The notes under the pieces: generated by a model
Database searches by the model: none
What the model was told of the DNA's origin: nothing
What the model saw: only the letters and a program-made list of their open reading frames with translations
From: CAZSHG01 sp964606695 [NCBI: uncultured bacterium]
GTDB taxonomy: Bacteria; UBP14; UBA6098
DNA: 64,000 nt
Direction: 5' to 3'
Assembly: GCA_964606695.1 (NCBI GenBank)
Contig: CAZSHG010000001.1
Location: 155,628-219,627 of the forward strand
Program-made: the position numbers and the translations under genes
In this document: piece by piece, positions 1-8,297 of the stretch
How the letters are laid out: every line of letters starts with the position of its first letter
Position numbering within the stretch: position 1 is the first letter of the stretch

Positions 1-1088
1 GGCCTACTATGTTAAAAGCTCTGGGGCTGGAACCGCCGCTAACCGTATTCTCGCACGGCTGGTGGATGGTCGAGACGGCCAAGATGGGAAAATCGCTGGG
101 CAACGCTGTCCCGATACCGAAACTTATCGAGATGTTCGGCAAGGACGCACTGCGGTATTTCCTAGTGCGCGAAAAGGTTTTCGCGCTGGATTCCCAGTTC
201 TCCTTCGAGGCGATGATCAACAGGATAAACACCGATCTCGCCAACGACCTGGGTAATCTGGCCAGCCGTATCCTGACTCTTATCCAGCAAAACTTCCGCG
301 GGATTATCCCGGAACCGGGAGAGGCAACCGACGATGAGATTCAGTTGAAGAACGTTGCCTTAAATTCGGCTGAGACGGTGCGAAGTGAAATATGGGATAT
401 GCGTCCCTCTAAGGCTATCGAATCGGCAAACGAACTCGTTCGCGAGACCAACAGATACCTTGAACGAACCGCCCCGTGGACTCTCGCCAAAGAAGAGAAA
501 TACGAAAGACTGGAGACCGTCCTTTATAGTGCCGCCGAAGCACTCCGTGTGGCATCGATTCTGTATTGGCCGGTAATGCCGGACAGTTGCGATGAGATCC
601 GGTATCGTCTTGGACTGAAAAACAAACCGGTTGACCTGGACATGGCGGAAGAATGGGGCGGATTGAAAACAGAAGCTATGATAGAGGTAGGCGATCCGCT
701 TTTCCCGCGAATCGACGAGGAAAAGGCGTTGAAGAAGCTCGAATCCACCGTGGAAACAAAAGAAGACCTTATCGACATATCCGAATTCGCCCGGTTAGAG
801 ATCAGAACCGGGAAAATAGTCGAATGCGTTTCCGCGCCGAACGCGGACAAGCTCTACCTACTCAAAGTCGATATCGGCGGGGAAATTCGGCCACTGGTGG
901 CTGGAATCGCGCAATGGTATGAACCGCCGGAACTTATTGGAAAAACCGCCGTGGTTATTACAAACCTCAAACCGGCCAAGATACGCGGCCATGAATCGCG
1001 AGGGATGATACTCGCCGGCGAGGGCGACGGAGAAGTAAGGATACTTACGGTGGACGGCGAATTGCCTCCCGGTTCAAAAATCAGATAG
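1..1088 (+). CDS. metG: methionyl-tRNA synthetase, C-terminal part (cut by window edge)
   Basis: The reading frame is open to the left edge, so only the last ~360 residues are seen. It charges tRNA-Met in the cytoplasm. The visible part holds the second signature loop as KMGKSLGN (the classical form is KMSKS; a Gly variant is known in some lineages), then the helical anticodon-binding domain (W-D-M-R-P-S-K-A region), then a C-terminal EMAP-II/Trbp-like tRNA-binding OB domain from about position 790 (FARLEIRTGKI ... HESRGMILAG). That C-terminal domain drives dimerisation and tRNA binding in bacterial MetRS of this class. The HIGH motif lies outside the window. Identification is firm. Confidence 0.96.
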   Translation, partial: PTMLKALGLEPPLTVFSHGWWMVETAKMGKSLGNAVPIPKLIEMFGKDALRYFLVREKVFALDSQFSFEAMINRINTDLANDLGNLASRILTLIQQNFRGIIPEPGEATDDEIQLKNVALNSAETVRSEIWDMRPSKAIESANELVRETNRYLERTAPWTLAKEEKYERLETVLYSAAEALRVASILYWPVMPDSCDEIRYRLGLKNKPVDLDMAEEWGGLKTEAMIEVGDPLFPRIDEEKALKKLESTVETKEDLIDISEFARLEIRTGKIVECVSAPNADKLYLLKVDIGGEIRPLVAGIAQWYEPPELIGKTAVVITNLKPAKIRGHESRGMILAGEGDGEVRILTVDGELPPGSKIR

Positions 1089-1172
1089 AATACAAAAGTG
1101 TAAAACAGTGTAAAATAGAATACATTCGAATACAAATGAATGCAAATCAATTCAATGAATTAAGGAGAACAA

Positions 1173-2525
1173 ATGGCTTCCAGTAAGGCGAAATTGATTG
1201 AGAAGATCGATGATCGCAGTGCAAAAGTTTGTGTCATCGGAATGGGGTATGTCGGATTACCGTTGGCAGTCGAAGCTTGCAAAGCAGGATATACCGTGGA
1301 CGGTTACGACGTTTCCGAGAAGAAAATCAATATACTAAATTCGGGCGGTTCCGACGTCGATGACATCCCGGCGAGTGTAGTGGCGGAGCTTGTCGAATCG
1401 GGGAAATTGAAGAATACTACCGATCCTTCGATAATCAGGGAAGCGGATATCATAACTATCTGTGTGCCGACGCCGCTCAACAAGACGAAAGATCCGGACG
1501 TTTCCTATATCCTGGACGCGTGCGGAAAAATAGCCGAGTTCATGAAACCGGGAACATTTGCGGTTCTCGAATCAACTACATATCCCGGCACGACCGAAGA
1601 ATTGATTCTCCCCAAACTGGAGGAAAGCGGTCTCAAGGTCGGGGAGGATTTCTTTCTGGCCTTCTCGCCCGAGAGGGTCGATCCGGGGAATCCGGTTTAC
1701 CAAACTCACAACACACCAAAGGTCGTCGGAGGGATTACGGACGCCTGCAATGAAGTAGCTAAGGCGTTTTACGAAACGACAATCGAAAACGTGGTGATGG
1801 TCTCCTCGACCAAAGCGGCTGAGATGGTCAAACTACTCGAAAACACTTTCAGAAGCGTGAATATCGGCCTCGTTAACGAGGTGGCTCTGATGTGCGATCG
1901 CCTCGGAATCAACGTCTGGGAGATAATCGATGCGGCGGCGACGAAGCCTTTCGGTTTCATGGCTTTCTATCCCGGTCCCGGTCTGGGCGGTCATTGTATT
2001 CCGATTGATCCGCATTATTTATCCTGGAAACTTAAAAGCCTGAATTACTATGCCCGCTTCATAGAGCTTGCCGGCGAAATAAACGGCAACATGCCGTCGT
2101 ATGTGGTATCGCAGGCCGCCGATATTCTCAACGAAATCGGTAAACCCATAAAGGACAGCAAGGTAGTGATTCTGGGAATGGCTTACAAAAAGGATATCTC
2201 GGACGTTCGGGAATCACCGGCGCTGGATTTACTCCAGCTTTTCAAGGATAAGGGCGCGAACGTTGCGTTTAACGACCCCCACATCGAATCGATCCATTGG
2301 GGCGACGGCACTCTCGAATCATCCGATTTAACGGACGACCTACTCTCCAACGCCGACCTTGTGGTAATCTCCACCGACCACAAGGTTTACGATTGGAACA
2401 ACATCGTAGCTAATTCCAGGCTCATTCTGGACACGAGAAACGCGTTAAAAGACTTCGATGAAGATAAAATCTACAAGCTCGGTGGAGGTCGTTTTCCGGC
2501 GAGTGTGGGCTTGATGCCCCATTAA
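1173..2525 (+). CDS. nucleotide-sugar (UDP-HexNAc-type) dehydrogenase, WbpA/WecC-like
   Basis: A 450-residue UDP-glucose/GDP-mannose dehydrogenase family protein that oxidises the C6 hydroxyl of a UDP-sugar to the acid with two NAD+, feeding surface polysaccharide synthesis. Visible are the N-terminal Rossmann motif GMGYVGLP, ESTTYPGTTEE, the catalytic Cys275 in GGHCIPIDP and the C-terminal domain motif GMAYKKDISDVRESPALD. These details fit UDP-GlcNAc/ManNAc 6-dehydrogenases better than UDP-glucose dehydrogenases, but the exact substrate is inferred. The start follows AAGGAGA. No sugar-nucleotide partner genes are adjacent; the only glycosyltransferase in the window is at 58.5 kb. Confidence 0.9.
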   Translation: MASSKAKLIEKIDDRSAKVCVIGMGYVGLPLAVEACKAGYTVDGYDVSEKKINILNSGGSDVDDIPASVVAELVESGKLKNTTDPSIIREADIITICVPTPLNKTKDPDVSYILDACGKIAEFMKPGTFAVLESTTYPGTTEELILPKLEESGLKVGEDFFLAFSPERVDPGNPVYQTHNTPKVVGGITDACNEVAKAFYETTIENVVMVSSTKAAEMVKLLENTFRSVNIGLVNEVALMCDRLGINVWEIIDAAATKPFGFMAFYPGPGLGGHCIPIDPHYLSWKLKSLNYYARFIELAGEINGNMPSYVVSQAADILNEIGKPIKDSKVVILGMAYKKDISDVRESPALDLLQLFKDKGANVAFNDPHIESIHWGDGTLESSDLTDDLLSNADLVVISTDHKVYDWNNIVANSRLILDTRNALKDFDEDKIYKLGGGRFPASVGLMPH

Positions 2526-2596
2526 TAAACACCATCCCGTAATCATCGGGTGCGTCGAGGATTTTCCCGCTCCCGATGTTTCCGGGAATATACGAG

Positions 2597-4009
2597 ATGG
2601 AATTGAACGAACTTAATCACTATTGCGGTGTTTTCGGCGTTTACGGTTGCGAAGACGCCGCCTTCAAGGCGTATATGGGTTTATACGCCCTACAGCACAG
2701 GGGGCAGGAATCCGCAGGTATTGCCGTTACCGATGGCAAACAGCTTATCGAGAATAAAGGGCTCGGTCTGGTAAGCAATGTTTTCGGCTCTCCCGAGTGC
2801 CTTCGCAACATGAAGGGCGACGCCGCGATAGGCCACGTCCGCTATTCTACTACCGGCAGAACGACGTTCGCAAACGCACAGCCTTTTACCATAGACTATA
2901 AACGCGGCCAGATAGCCGGCGCGCACAACGGCAACCTCGTTAACGCGGAAAAAAACAGACGATCCATGGAGGCCCAGGGTTCTATTTTCCGAACGACTAC
3001 GGATACGGAAGTCATCCTGCATCTTCTCGCGCGAAGCCGTGCGAAAACCACCCCCGACGGTATCTCCGATGCGCTGTCGAGAGTCCGTGGGGCATACAGC
3101 ATTGTTTTCATAACACCCGAATACTTGATTGCCGCCCGCGATCCATACGGGGTGCGCCCGCTGGAAATAACCGAATTTGACGGCGGAATAGCTTTTTCCA
3201 GCGAATCCTGCGCTTTCGATCTGCTCGATTTTCCTCGTGGCAGGAGTCTAAAACCGGGTGAAATGGTAATAGTCAAACGCGGCGGCGACGTCGAATATCG
3301 GTTCCCCTTCGAGAAACGAGAGTCCGCCGCCTGTATTTTTGAATTCATTTATTTCTCCAGACCGGATAGCCGTATTTTCGACACGAACGTTGATAAGATC
3401 CGCAGACGAATGGGCGGTAAACTCGCCGCTGAACAGCCCTGCTCAGCCGACATCGTAATTTCGGTTCCCGACAGTTCAAACACGGCGGCGCTTGGATTTT
3501 CCCTGCAAAGCGGTATCCCTTTCGAGCTTGGATTAATCAGGAATCATTATATCGGCAGGACGTTCATTCAACCTCGTCAGGCTATACGCGATTTCGGGTC
3601 GAGAATAAAGTATAATCCGGTAAGAGGGATACTCAAAGACAAGCGTGTTGTTGTGGTCGATGATTCCATCGTTCGCGGAACAACCTCTCGCGCACTTATA
3701 TCGATGATTCGGCAGGCGGGCGCGAAGGAAGTGCATCTGCGGATTGCGAGTCCGCCGATCAAACATCCGTGTTATTATGGAATCGACACTCCGACCTATG
3801 ATCAGCTTATAGCAAGCTCTTCGTCGGTCGAAGAAACCGCGGAGTTTATCGGGGCGGACAGTCTGGGATATCTTTCCCTGGAGGGCATGCTATCTATCGA
3901 CGGGCTTCCGGACATCGGGTTCTGCGACGCTTGCTTCAGCGGCAATTACCCTATATCTTTAGAAGATATCCCCGACAAGTGCAAAATGAACAATTCTAAA
4001 TGCGGTTAA
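2597..4009 (+). CDS. purF: amidophosphoribosyltransferase (glutamine PRPP amidotransferase)
   Basis: First committed step of purine synthesis: PRPP + glutamine give phosphoribosylamine. The N-terminal Ntn-hydrolase nucleophile is the Cys of CGVFGVYG, exposed after removal of a propeptide. With ATG 2597 the propeptide is MELNELNHY (nine residues, similar to the Bacillus type); an in-frame ATG at 2576 would make it 16. I prefer 2597 because GGGA lies 9 nt upstream, but the RBS is weak. The PRPP loop VVVDDSIVRGTT is present. Cysteines at CIFEF, KHPCYYG and FCDACFSG fit the 4Fe-4S (Bacillus-type) subclass. It stands alone between unrelated genes. Confidence 0.95.
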   Translation: MELNELNHYCGVFGVYGCEDAAFKAYMGLYALQHRGQESAGIAVTDGKQLIENKGLGLVSNVFGSPECLRNMKGDAAIGHVRYSTTGRTTFANAQPFTIDYKRGQIAGAHNGNLVNAEKNRRSMEAQGSIFRTTTDTEVILHLLARSRAKTTPDGISDALSRVRGAYSIVFITPEYLIAARDPYGVRPLEITEFDGGIAFSSESCAFDLLDFPRGRSLKPGEMVIVKRGGDVEYRFPFEKRESAACIFEFIYFSRPDSRIFDTNVDKIRRRMGGKLAAEQPCSADIVISVPDSSNTAALGFSLQSGIPFELGLIRNHYIGRTFIQPRQAIRDFGSRIKYNPVRGILKDKRVVVVDDSIVRGTTSRALISMIRQAGAKEVHLRIASPPIKHPCYYGIDTPTYDQLIASSSSVEETAEFIGADSLGYLSLEGMLSIDGLPDIGFCDACFSGNYPISLEDIPDKCKMNNSKCG

Positions 4010-4056
4010 TCAGAATCAACAGATGAACATTAAATCTGAATAATAGGAGGCAACAA

Positions 4057-6816
4057 ATGGGAGAGAACTACATGTATTTCTTCAGTAAGGGTAGCTCGGA
4101 CGGCGATTCCAGCATGAAGGAGATTCTCGGCGGCAAGGGGGCTAATCTTGCCGAGATGTCCAAAATAGATATTCCGGTGCCCCCCGGTTTCACTATCTCG
4201 GCCAAAGTCTGCGATTATTATTACACGCACGACGAGAATTACCCTCCGGAACTATGGAAACAGGTAGAAGAGCATCTCGCTAAACTCGAAAAAGTCATGG
4301 GCAAGAAACTGGGCGATCCGAACGATCCATTGCTGGTTTCAGTCCGTTCCGGCGCGGCGATTTCTATGCCCGGGATGATGGACACAGTGCTAAATCTGGG
4401 ATTAAACGAAAAATCCGTTCAGGGGATAATCCACAGGACGAACAACGAGAGATTCGCCTGGGATGCATATCGCAGGTTCATCAACATGTTCGGCGACGTC
4501 GTGATGGGAGTCGAGCACGAGCATTTCGAACAGGCTATTCAGGCCAAAAAGGACGAGGTGGGCGCAAAAAACGACACCGACCTTTCCGCCGAAGACCTCA
4601 AGGATCTCGTTTCTCGTTACAAGGATATCTATAAACTCCACACCGGCGAGGATTTCCCGACCGAACCGATGGAACAACTCCGCAAATCTATCGACGCTGT
4701 TTTTGGAAGCTGGAACAATCCCCGCGCGATGAAATATCGCGAATTAAACGACATCAAGGGATTGCTGGGCACCGCGGTGAACGTTCAGGCTATGGTTTTC
4801 GGCAACATGGGCGATAATTGCGGCACCGGAGTGGCTTTCACCAGGAACCCATCTACCGGCGAAAACAAGTTTTACGGCGAATATCTAATGAACGCACAGG
4901 GCGAGGACGTGGTCGCCGGAATCCGCACGCCTCACCCTATTTCCGACCTCAAAAACGAGATGCCCGAGGTCTTCGAACAGCTTCTGGAAATCCGTGATAC
5001 GCTGGAAAAACACTACAAGGATATGCAGGACGTCGAGTTCACGATTCAGGACGGTAAACTATGGATGCTCCAGACGCGCACTGGCAAACGCACTATTTTT
5101 GCGTCGCTACGGATGGCGGTGGAGATGGTCGAGGAGGGACTTATCGACCGCGAGACTTCGATCATGCGAGTCGATGCGGACCAATTGAATAAACTATTCG
5201 CCCCCATTCTCGACCACGACGACGTTGCACAGGCCGAATCGGAGGGTGAAGATATAGCGCAGGGATTACCGGCATCTCCGGGCGGAGCTACCGGGCAACT
5301 GGTTTTCAACGCCGACCGCGCGGAGCAGATTGTCAACAAGGCCAAAACGGAGGCGAATAACCTTCCAAAAGGCGACCGCGAAAATTACATCGAAGAAAAC
5401 GGACATGTTATCCTGTGTCGTATCGAAACCACCCCCGAAGATATAGGCGGGATGGCGGTAGCAAAGGGAATCCTTACGGCACGCGGCGGTATGACGTCTC
5501 ACGCGGCGGTCGTCGCCCGTGGAATGGGTGTTCCATGCGTGGCTGGCGCCGGAGAACTAAACATAGACTACGATCAGAGGATTGTCCGGGTTGGAGACAG
5601 GTCTTTCAAAGAGGGCGATTCGATATCGATAGACGGTTTCACCGGCAAGGTTTACAGCAGACCGATAACGGTCAAACCTTCCGAGATTCTGCAGGTTCTC
5701 AGCGGTTCGATGGAAGCCGGAGAGTCGCTTTTATTCAGGCAGTATCGAGAATTTATGGCCTGGGCGGACGCGATACGCGATATGGGCGTTCGCACCAACG
5801 CAGACACTCCGAAAGACACCAAGGTAGCCATTAGTTTCGGTGCGGAGGGAATTGGCCTATGCAGAACCGAGCACATGTTCTTCGAGGGCGACAGAATTGT
5901 AGGGTTTCGCGAGATGATCCTCGCGAAGGACGAGGACGCACGGCGTAGAGCTCTGGGCAAAATACTTCCGTTACAACGCGAGGATTTCGAGGGCATATTC
6001 CGTGCGCTCGAAGGCCGCCCGGCGACGATCAGGTTCCTCGACCCGCCGTTACATGAGTTCCTCCCCCACGACGAAGAAGGCCAGATACAGGTCGCACAGC
6101 AGGTAGGTGTGAATCCGGCCGACGTGCGCTACAAGGTTAAATCCTTATCGGAAACGAACCCCATGCTGGGTCATCGCGGATGCAGACTGGGAATCACGTA
6201 TCCGGAAATATCCGAGATGCAAACTCGCGCGATTATCGAAGCGGCGGTAAAAGTTAAGAAGGAGGGCATTGAGGTTACACCGGAAATCATGATTCCGCTA
6301 ATCGGCAACGTGAAAGAACTCGCCTTACAGAAGAAACTGGTCATCCAGACTGCTGAGATAGTGTTGACCGAAGCCGGAATGACTAAAGAGGATATCCCTT
6401 ATAAGGTCGGCACGATGATCGAGATTCCCCGCGCGGCGGTAACGGCGGATGAAATCGCCGTGGAAGCCGAATTCTTTAGCTTTGGCACTAACGACCTGAC
6501 GCAGATGGGTTGCGGATTCTCCCGCGACGACGCCGGACGTTTCCTCCCGGAATACGTCAAGTTGGGTATCTACGACAAAGATCCCTTCCAGGTGCTCGAC
6601 CAGACGGGCGTGGGCAAACTCGTCGAGATGACCTGCGAACTCGGCAGGAAAACCAACCCGAACATCAAACTCGGGATATGCGGCGAGCACGGTGGCGAAC
6701 CGAAATCGGTGAAATTCTGCCATCGAACGGGCCTGAATTACGTGAGTTGTAGTCCTTATCGCGTCCCGGTAGCCAGACTTTCCGCGGCTCAGGCGCAAAT
6801 CGAAACGCCACGATAA
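4057..6816 (+). CDS. ppdK: pyruvate, phosphate dikinase
   Basis: A 919-residue enzyme that interconverts pyruvate + ATP + Pi and PEP + AMP + PPi. The order is N-terminal ATP-grasp domain, phosphohistidine swivelling domain with His482 in GGMTSHAAVVARGMG, and C-terminal PEP/pyruvate TIM barrel with Cys875 in LGICGEHGGEP. The length is slightly above the usual ~880. The start has a strong AGGAGG 6 nt upstream. A strong intrinsic terminator follows at 6846. In anaerobes PPDK often serves glycolysis or gluconeogenesis with PPi economy; that role is inferred. Confidence 0.96.
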   Translation: MGENYMYFFSKGSSDGDSSMKEILGGKGANLAEMSKIDIPVPPGFTISAKVCDYYYTHDENYPPELWKQVEEHLAKLEKVMGKKLGDPNDPLLVSVRSGAAISMPGMMDTVLNLGLNEKSVQGIIHRTNNERFAWDAYRRFINMFGDVVMGVEHEHFEQAIQAKKDEVGAKNDTDLSAEDLKDLVSRYKDIYKLHTGEDFPTEPMEQLRKSIDAVFGSWNNPRAMKYRELNDIKGLLGTAVNVQAMVFGNMGDNCGTGVAFTRNPSTGENKFYGEYLMNAQGEDVVAGIRTPHPISDLKNEMPEVFEQLLEIRDTLEKHYKDMQDVEFTIQDGKLWMLQTRTGKRTIFASLRMAVEMVEEGLIDRETSIMRVDADQLNKLFAPILDHDDVAQAESEGEDIAQGLPASPGGATGQLVFNADRAEQIVNKAKTEANNLPKGDRENYIEENGHVILCRIETTPEDIGGMAVAKGILTARGGMTSHAAVVARGMGVPCVAGAGELNIDYDQRIVRVGDRSFKEGDSISIDGFTGKVYSRPITVKPSEILQVLSGSMEAGESLLFRQYREFMAWADAIRDMGVRTNADTPKDTKVAISFGAEGIGLCRTEHMFFEGDRIVGFREMILAKDEDARRRALGKILPLQREDFEGIFRALEGRPATIRFLDPPLHEFLPHDEEGQIQVAQQVGVNPADVRYKVKSLSETNPMLGHRGCRLGITYPEISEMQTRAIIEAAVKVKKEGIEVTPEIMIPLIGNVKELALQKKLVIQTAEIVLTEAGMTKEDIPYKVGTMIEIPRAAVTADEIAVEAEFFSFGTNDLTQMGCGFSRDDAGRFLPEYVKLGIYDKDPFQVLDQTGVGKLVEMTCELGRKTNPNIKLGICGEHGGEPKSVKFCHRTGLNYVSCSPYRVPVARLSAAQAQIETPR

Positions 6817-6845
6817 TTCATCGGAATTATCACGGATAGGAAAAG

Positions 6846-6873
6846 CCGGAGGTTCCGTTCCTCCGGTTTTTTT
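6846..6873 (+). terminator. rho-independent terminator after ppdK
   Basis: Seven-base-pair stem CCGGAGG/CCTCCGG with a 7-nt loop, followed directly by a run of seven T. It ends the ppdK transcript 30 bp after the stop. Confidence 0.9.
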
Positions 6874-7006
6874 ATCTTTCGCTTCAAATACTTATTTATA
6901 TTATTGACAATAAATCCGACCGGGCGGTCATTTTTTAATTGCATCGGACGATTTTTTTGTTTAACTTGATACTAATAAATAATAACACGCTCAGGAAGGT
7001 TTAATT

Positions 7007-8098
7007 ATGGCAAAGAAGATGGATAAGCGGGACAAGTTCCTGAAAGAGATCACTGATTTATTCGGCCCGAGCGGTTTTGAGGAGGAGGTCGGAGCTTATG
7101 TTGAGAAGAAGCTCTCGTCTTACTGCGGTATAACCCGCGATGGCCTGGGGAGCACTTTCGGGATCAAAAAAGGTTCGTCCGATTCCCCGAAAATACTTAT
7201 TGCGGGGCACATGGACGAAATCGGGTTCATGGTGGCCGGAGTAACGAAGAGCGGGTATATAAAGATCAACCCGCTGGGCGGATGGTGGCCGCACGTGCTA
7301 TTGAGTCAGAGGGTAGTTATTCGCAACCGCAAAGGCGAATTGATTACCGGAGTTATCGGATCGAAAGCGCCACACGGAATGAAAGCCGAGGAACGCAAGA
7401 AGGTCATGGAAATCGACGACCTTTACGTGGACGTCGGTGCAACCGAGGATAACGAGGCCGCGGAAAAATTGGGGATCCGGGTCGGCGATCCGATCGTTCC
7501 TTACGCAGAATTCGCTAAACTCGGCCCGGACGGCAAGATGTTGTTAGCAAAGGCATGGGACAACCGAATCGGTGTGGCTGTCGCGATGGAAGTCGCTGAG
7601 GCACTCAAAGATAAATCGCATCCCAATACGCTTTATGCCGGCGGCACGGTTATGGAGGAAGTAGGATTACGCGGCGCGGGAACAAGCGCTTTTCATGTGA
7701 ACCCGGACGTAGCCATAGCAATCGATGTAACTCTGGCGGCGGATATCCCTAATTCGCCCAATTCCGAATGGGGCGAGAAACTCGGCAAAGGCCCGTCGAT
7801 AAGCGTCATGGACGGGAGCCTTCTTCCGAATCCCAGGCTGGTCGATTTCGTAATAGACATCGCCGATAAGAAGAAGATACCTTATCAACTTGGAAGCCTC
7901 CGTTTCGGCGGCACCGACGGCGGCGCGTTCGCAAAAACGCGTGGCGGCGTCCCCAGCCTGACGTGTAGTATCGCAACGCGATATATTCATAGTCATTATG
8001 GCATTCTGCACCGCGACGACGTCGATAATCTGATAAAACTCCTCGCCGAAGTAGTGATAAAGCTCGATAAAAAGGCGCTGGACAAGATTAGATATTAA
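7007..8098 (+). CDS. M42 family metallo-aminopeptidase
   Basis: A 363-residue cytoplasmic di-metal aminopeptidase of the M42 (TET/FrvX/CelM) family, which forms large tetrahedral shells that trim peptides. Expected metal ligands and catalytic residues are visible: AGHMDEIG (His ligand, catalytic Asp), AWDNR (bridging Asp), MEEVG (catalytic Glu and ligand), AIDVT (ligand Asp) and YIHSHYG near the C-terminus (ligand His). AGGAAGG precedes the ATG. The downstream spacer carries element A (8141-8242). Confidence 0.92.
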   Translation: MAKKMDKRDKFLKEITDLFGPSGFEEEVGAYVEKKLSSYCGITRDGLGSTFGIKKGSSDSPKILIAGHMDEIGFMVAGVTKSGYIKINPLGGWWPHVLLSQRVVIRNRKGELITGVIGSKAPHGMKAEERKKVMEIDDLYVDVGATEDNEAAEKLGIRVGDPIVPYAEFAKLGPDGKMLLAKAWDNRIGVAVAMEVAEALKDKSHPNTLYAGGTVMEEVGLRGAGTSAFHVNPDVAIAIDVTLAADIPNSPNSEWGEKLGKGPSISVMDGSLLPNPRLVDFVIDIADKKKIPYQLGSLRFGGTDGGAFAKTRGGVPSLTCSIATRYIHSHYGILHRDDVDNLIKLLAEVVIKLDKKALDKIRY

Positions 8099-8140
8099 TC
8101 GCTATTAACTGTGGTCGCCGTTCGCGCCATTCCGCGAATT

Positions 8141-8242
8141 GGGGCGTCGCACGGCTATCGCCGCAAGGGGCGGTTTCGAGTAAGGTAAACTTCCATTAAA
8201 GCAGCTCGAAACCGCCCCATGCTTTGAACTTGCGACAATCCC
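8141..8242. repeat. intergenic inverted-repeat element A (GGGGCGTCG family, compact form)
   Basis: It begins with GGGGCGTCGCA (8141-8151). The complementary right end, TGCGACAATCCC at 8231-8242, pairs through GTCGCA/TGCGAC and GGG/CCC. A small hairpin CGGC-tatc-GCCG (8152-8163) directly abuts the outer stem. A perfect 14-bp arm follows, GGGGCGGTTTCGAG (8167-8180) with its complement at 8205-8218 and a 24-nt loop starting TAA. The left boundary GAATTGGGGCGTCGC is identical over 15 nt to the reverse complement of the right boundary of element D (50619-50633). It lies 42 bp after the M42 peptidase stop and 55 bp before alaS. No protein is encoded. Confidence 0.7.
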
Positions 8243-8297
8243 TATTTTTGGTTATAATTTTAAGTTTCACGATTTTCTACTGAAATTGGAGATACAG

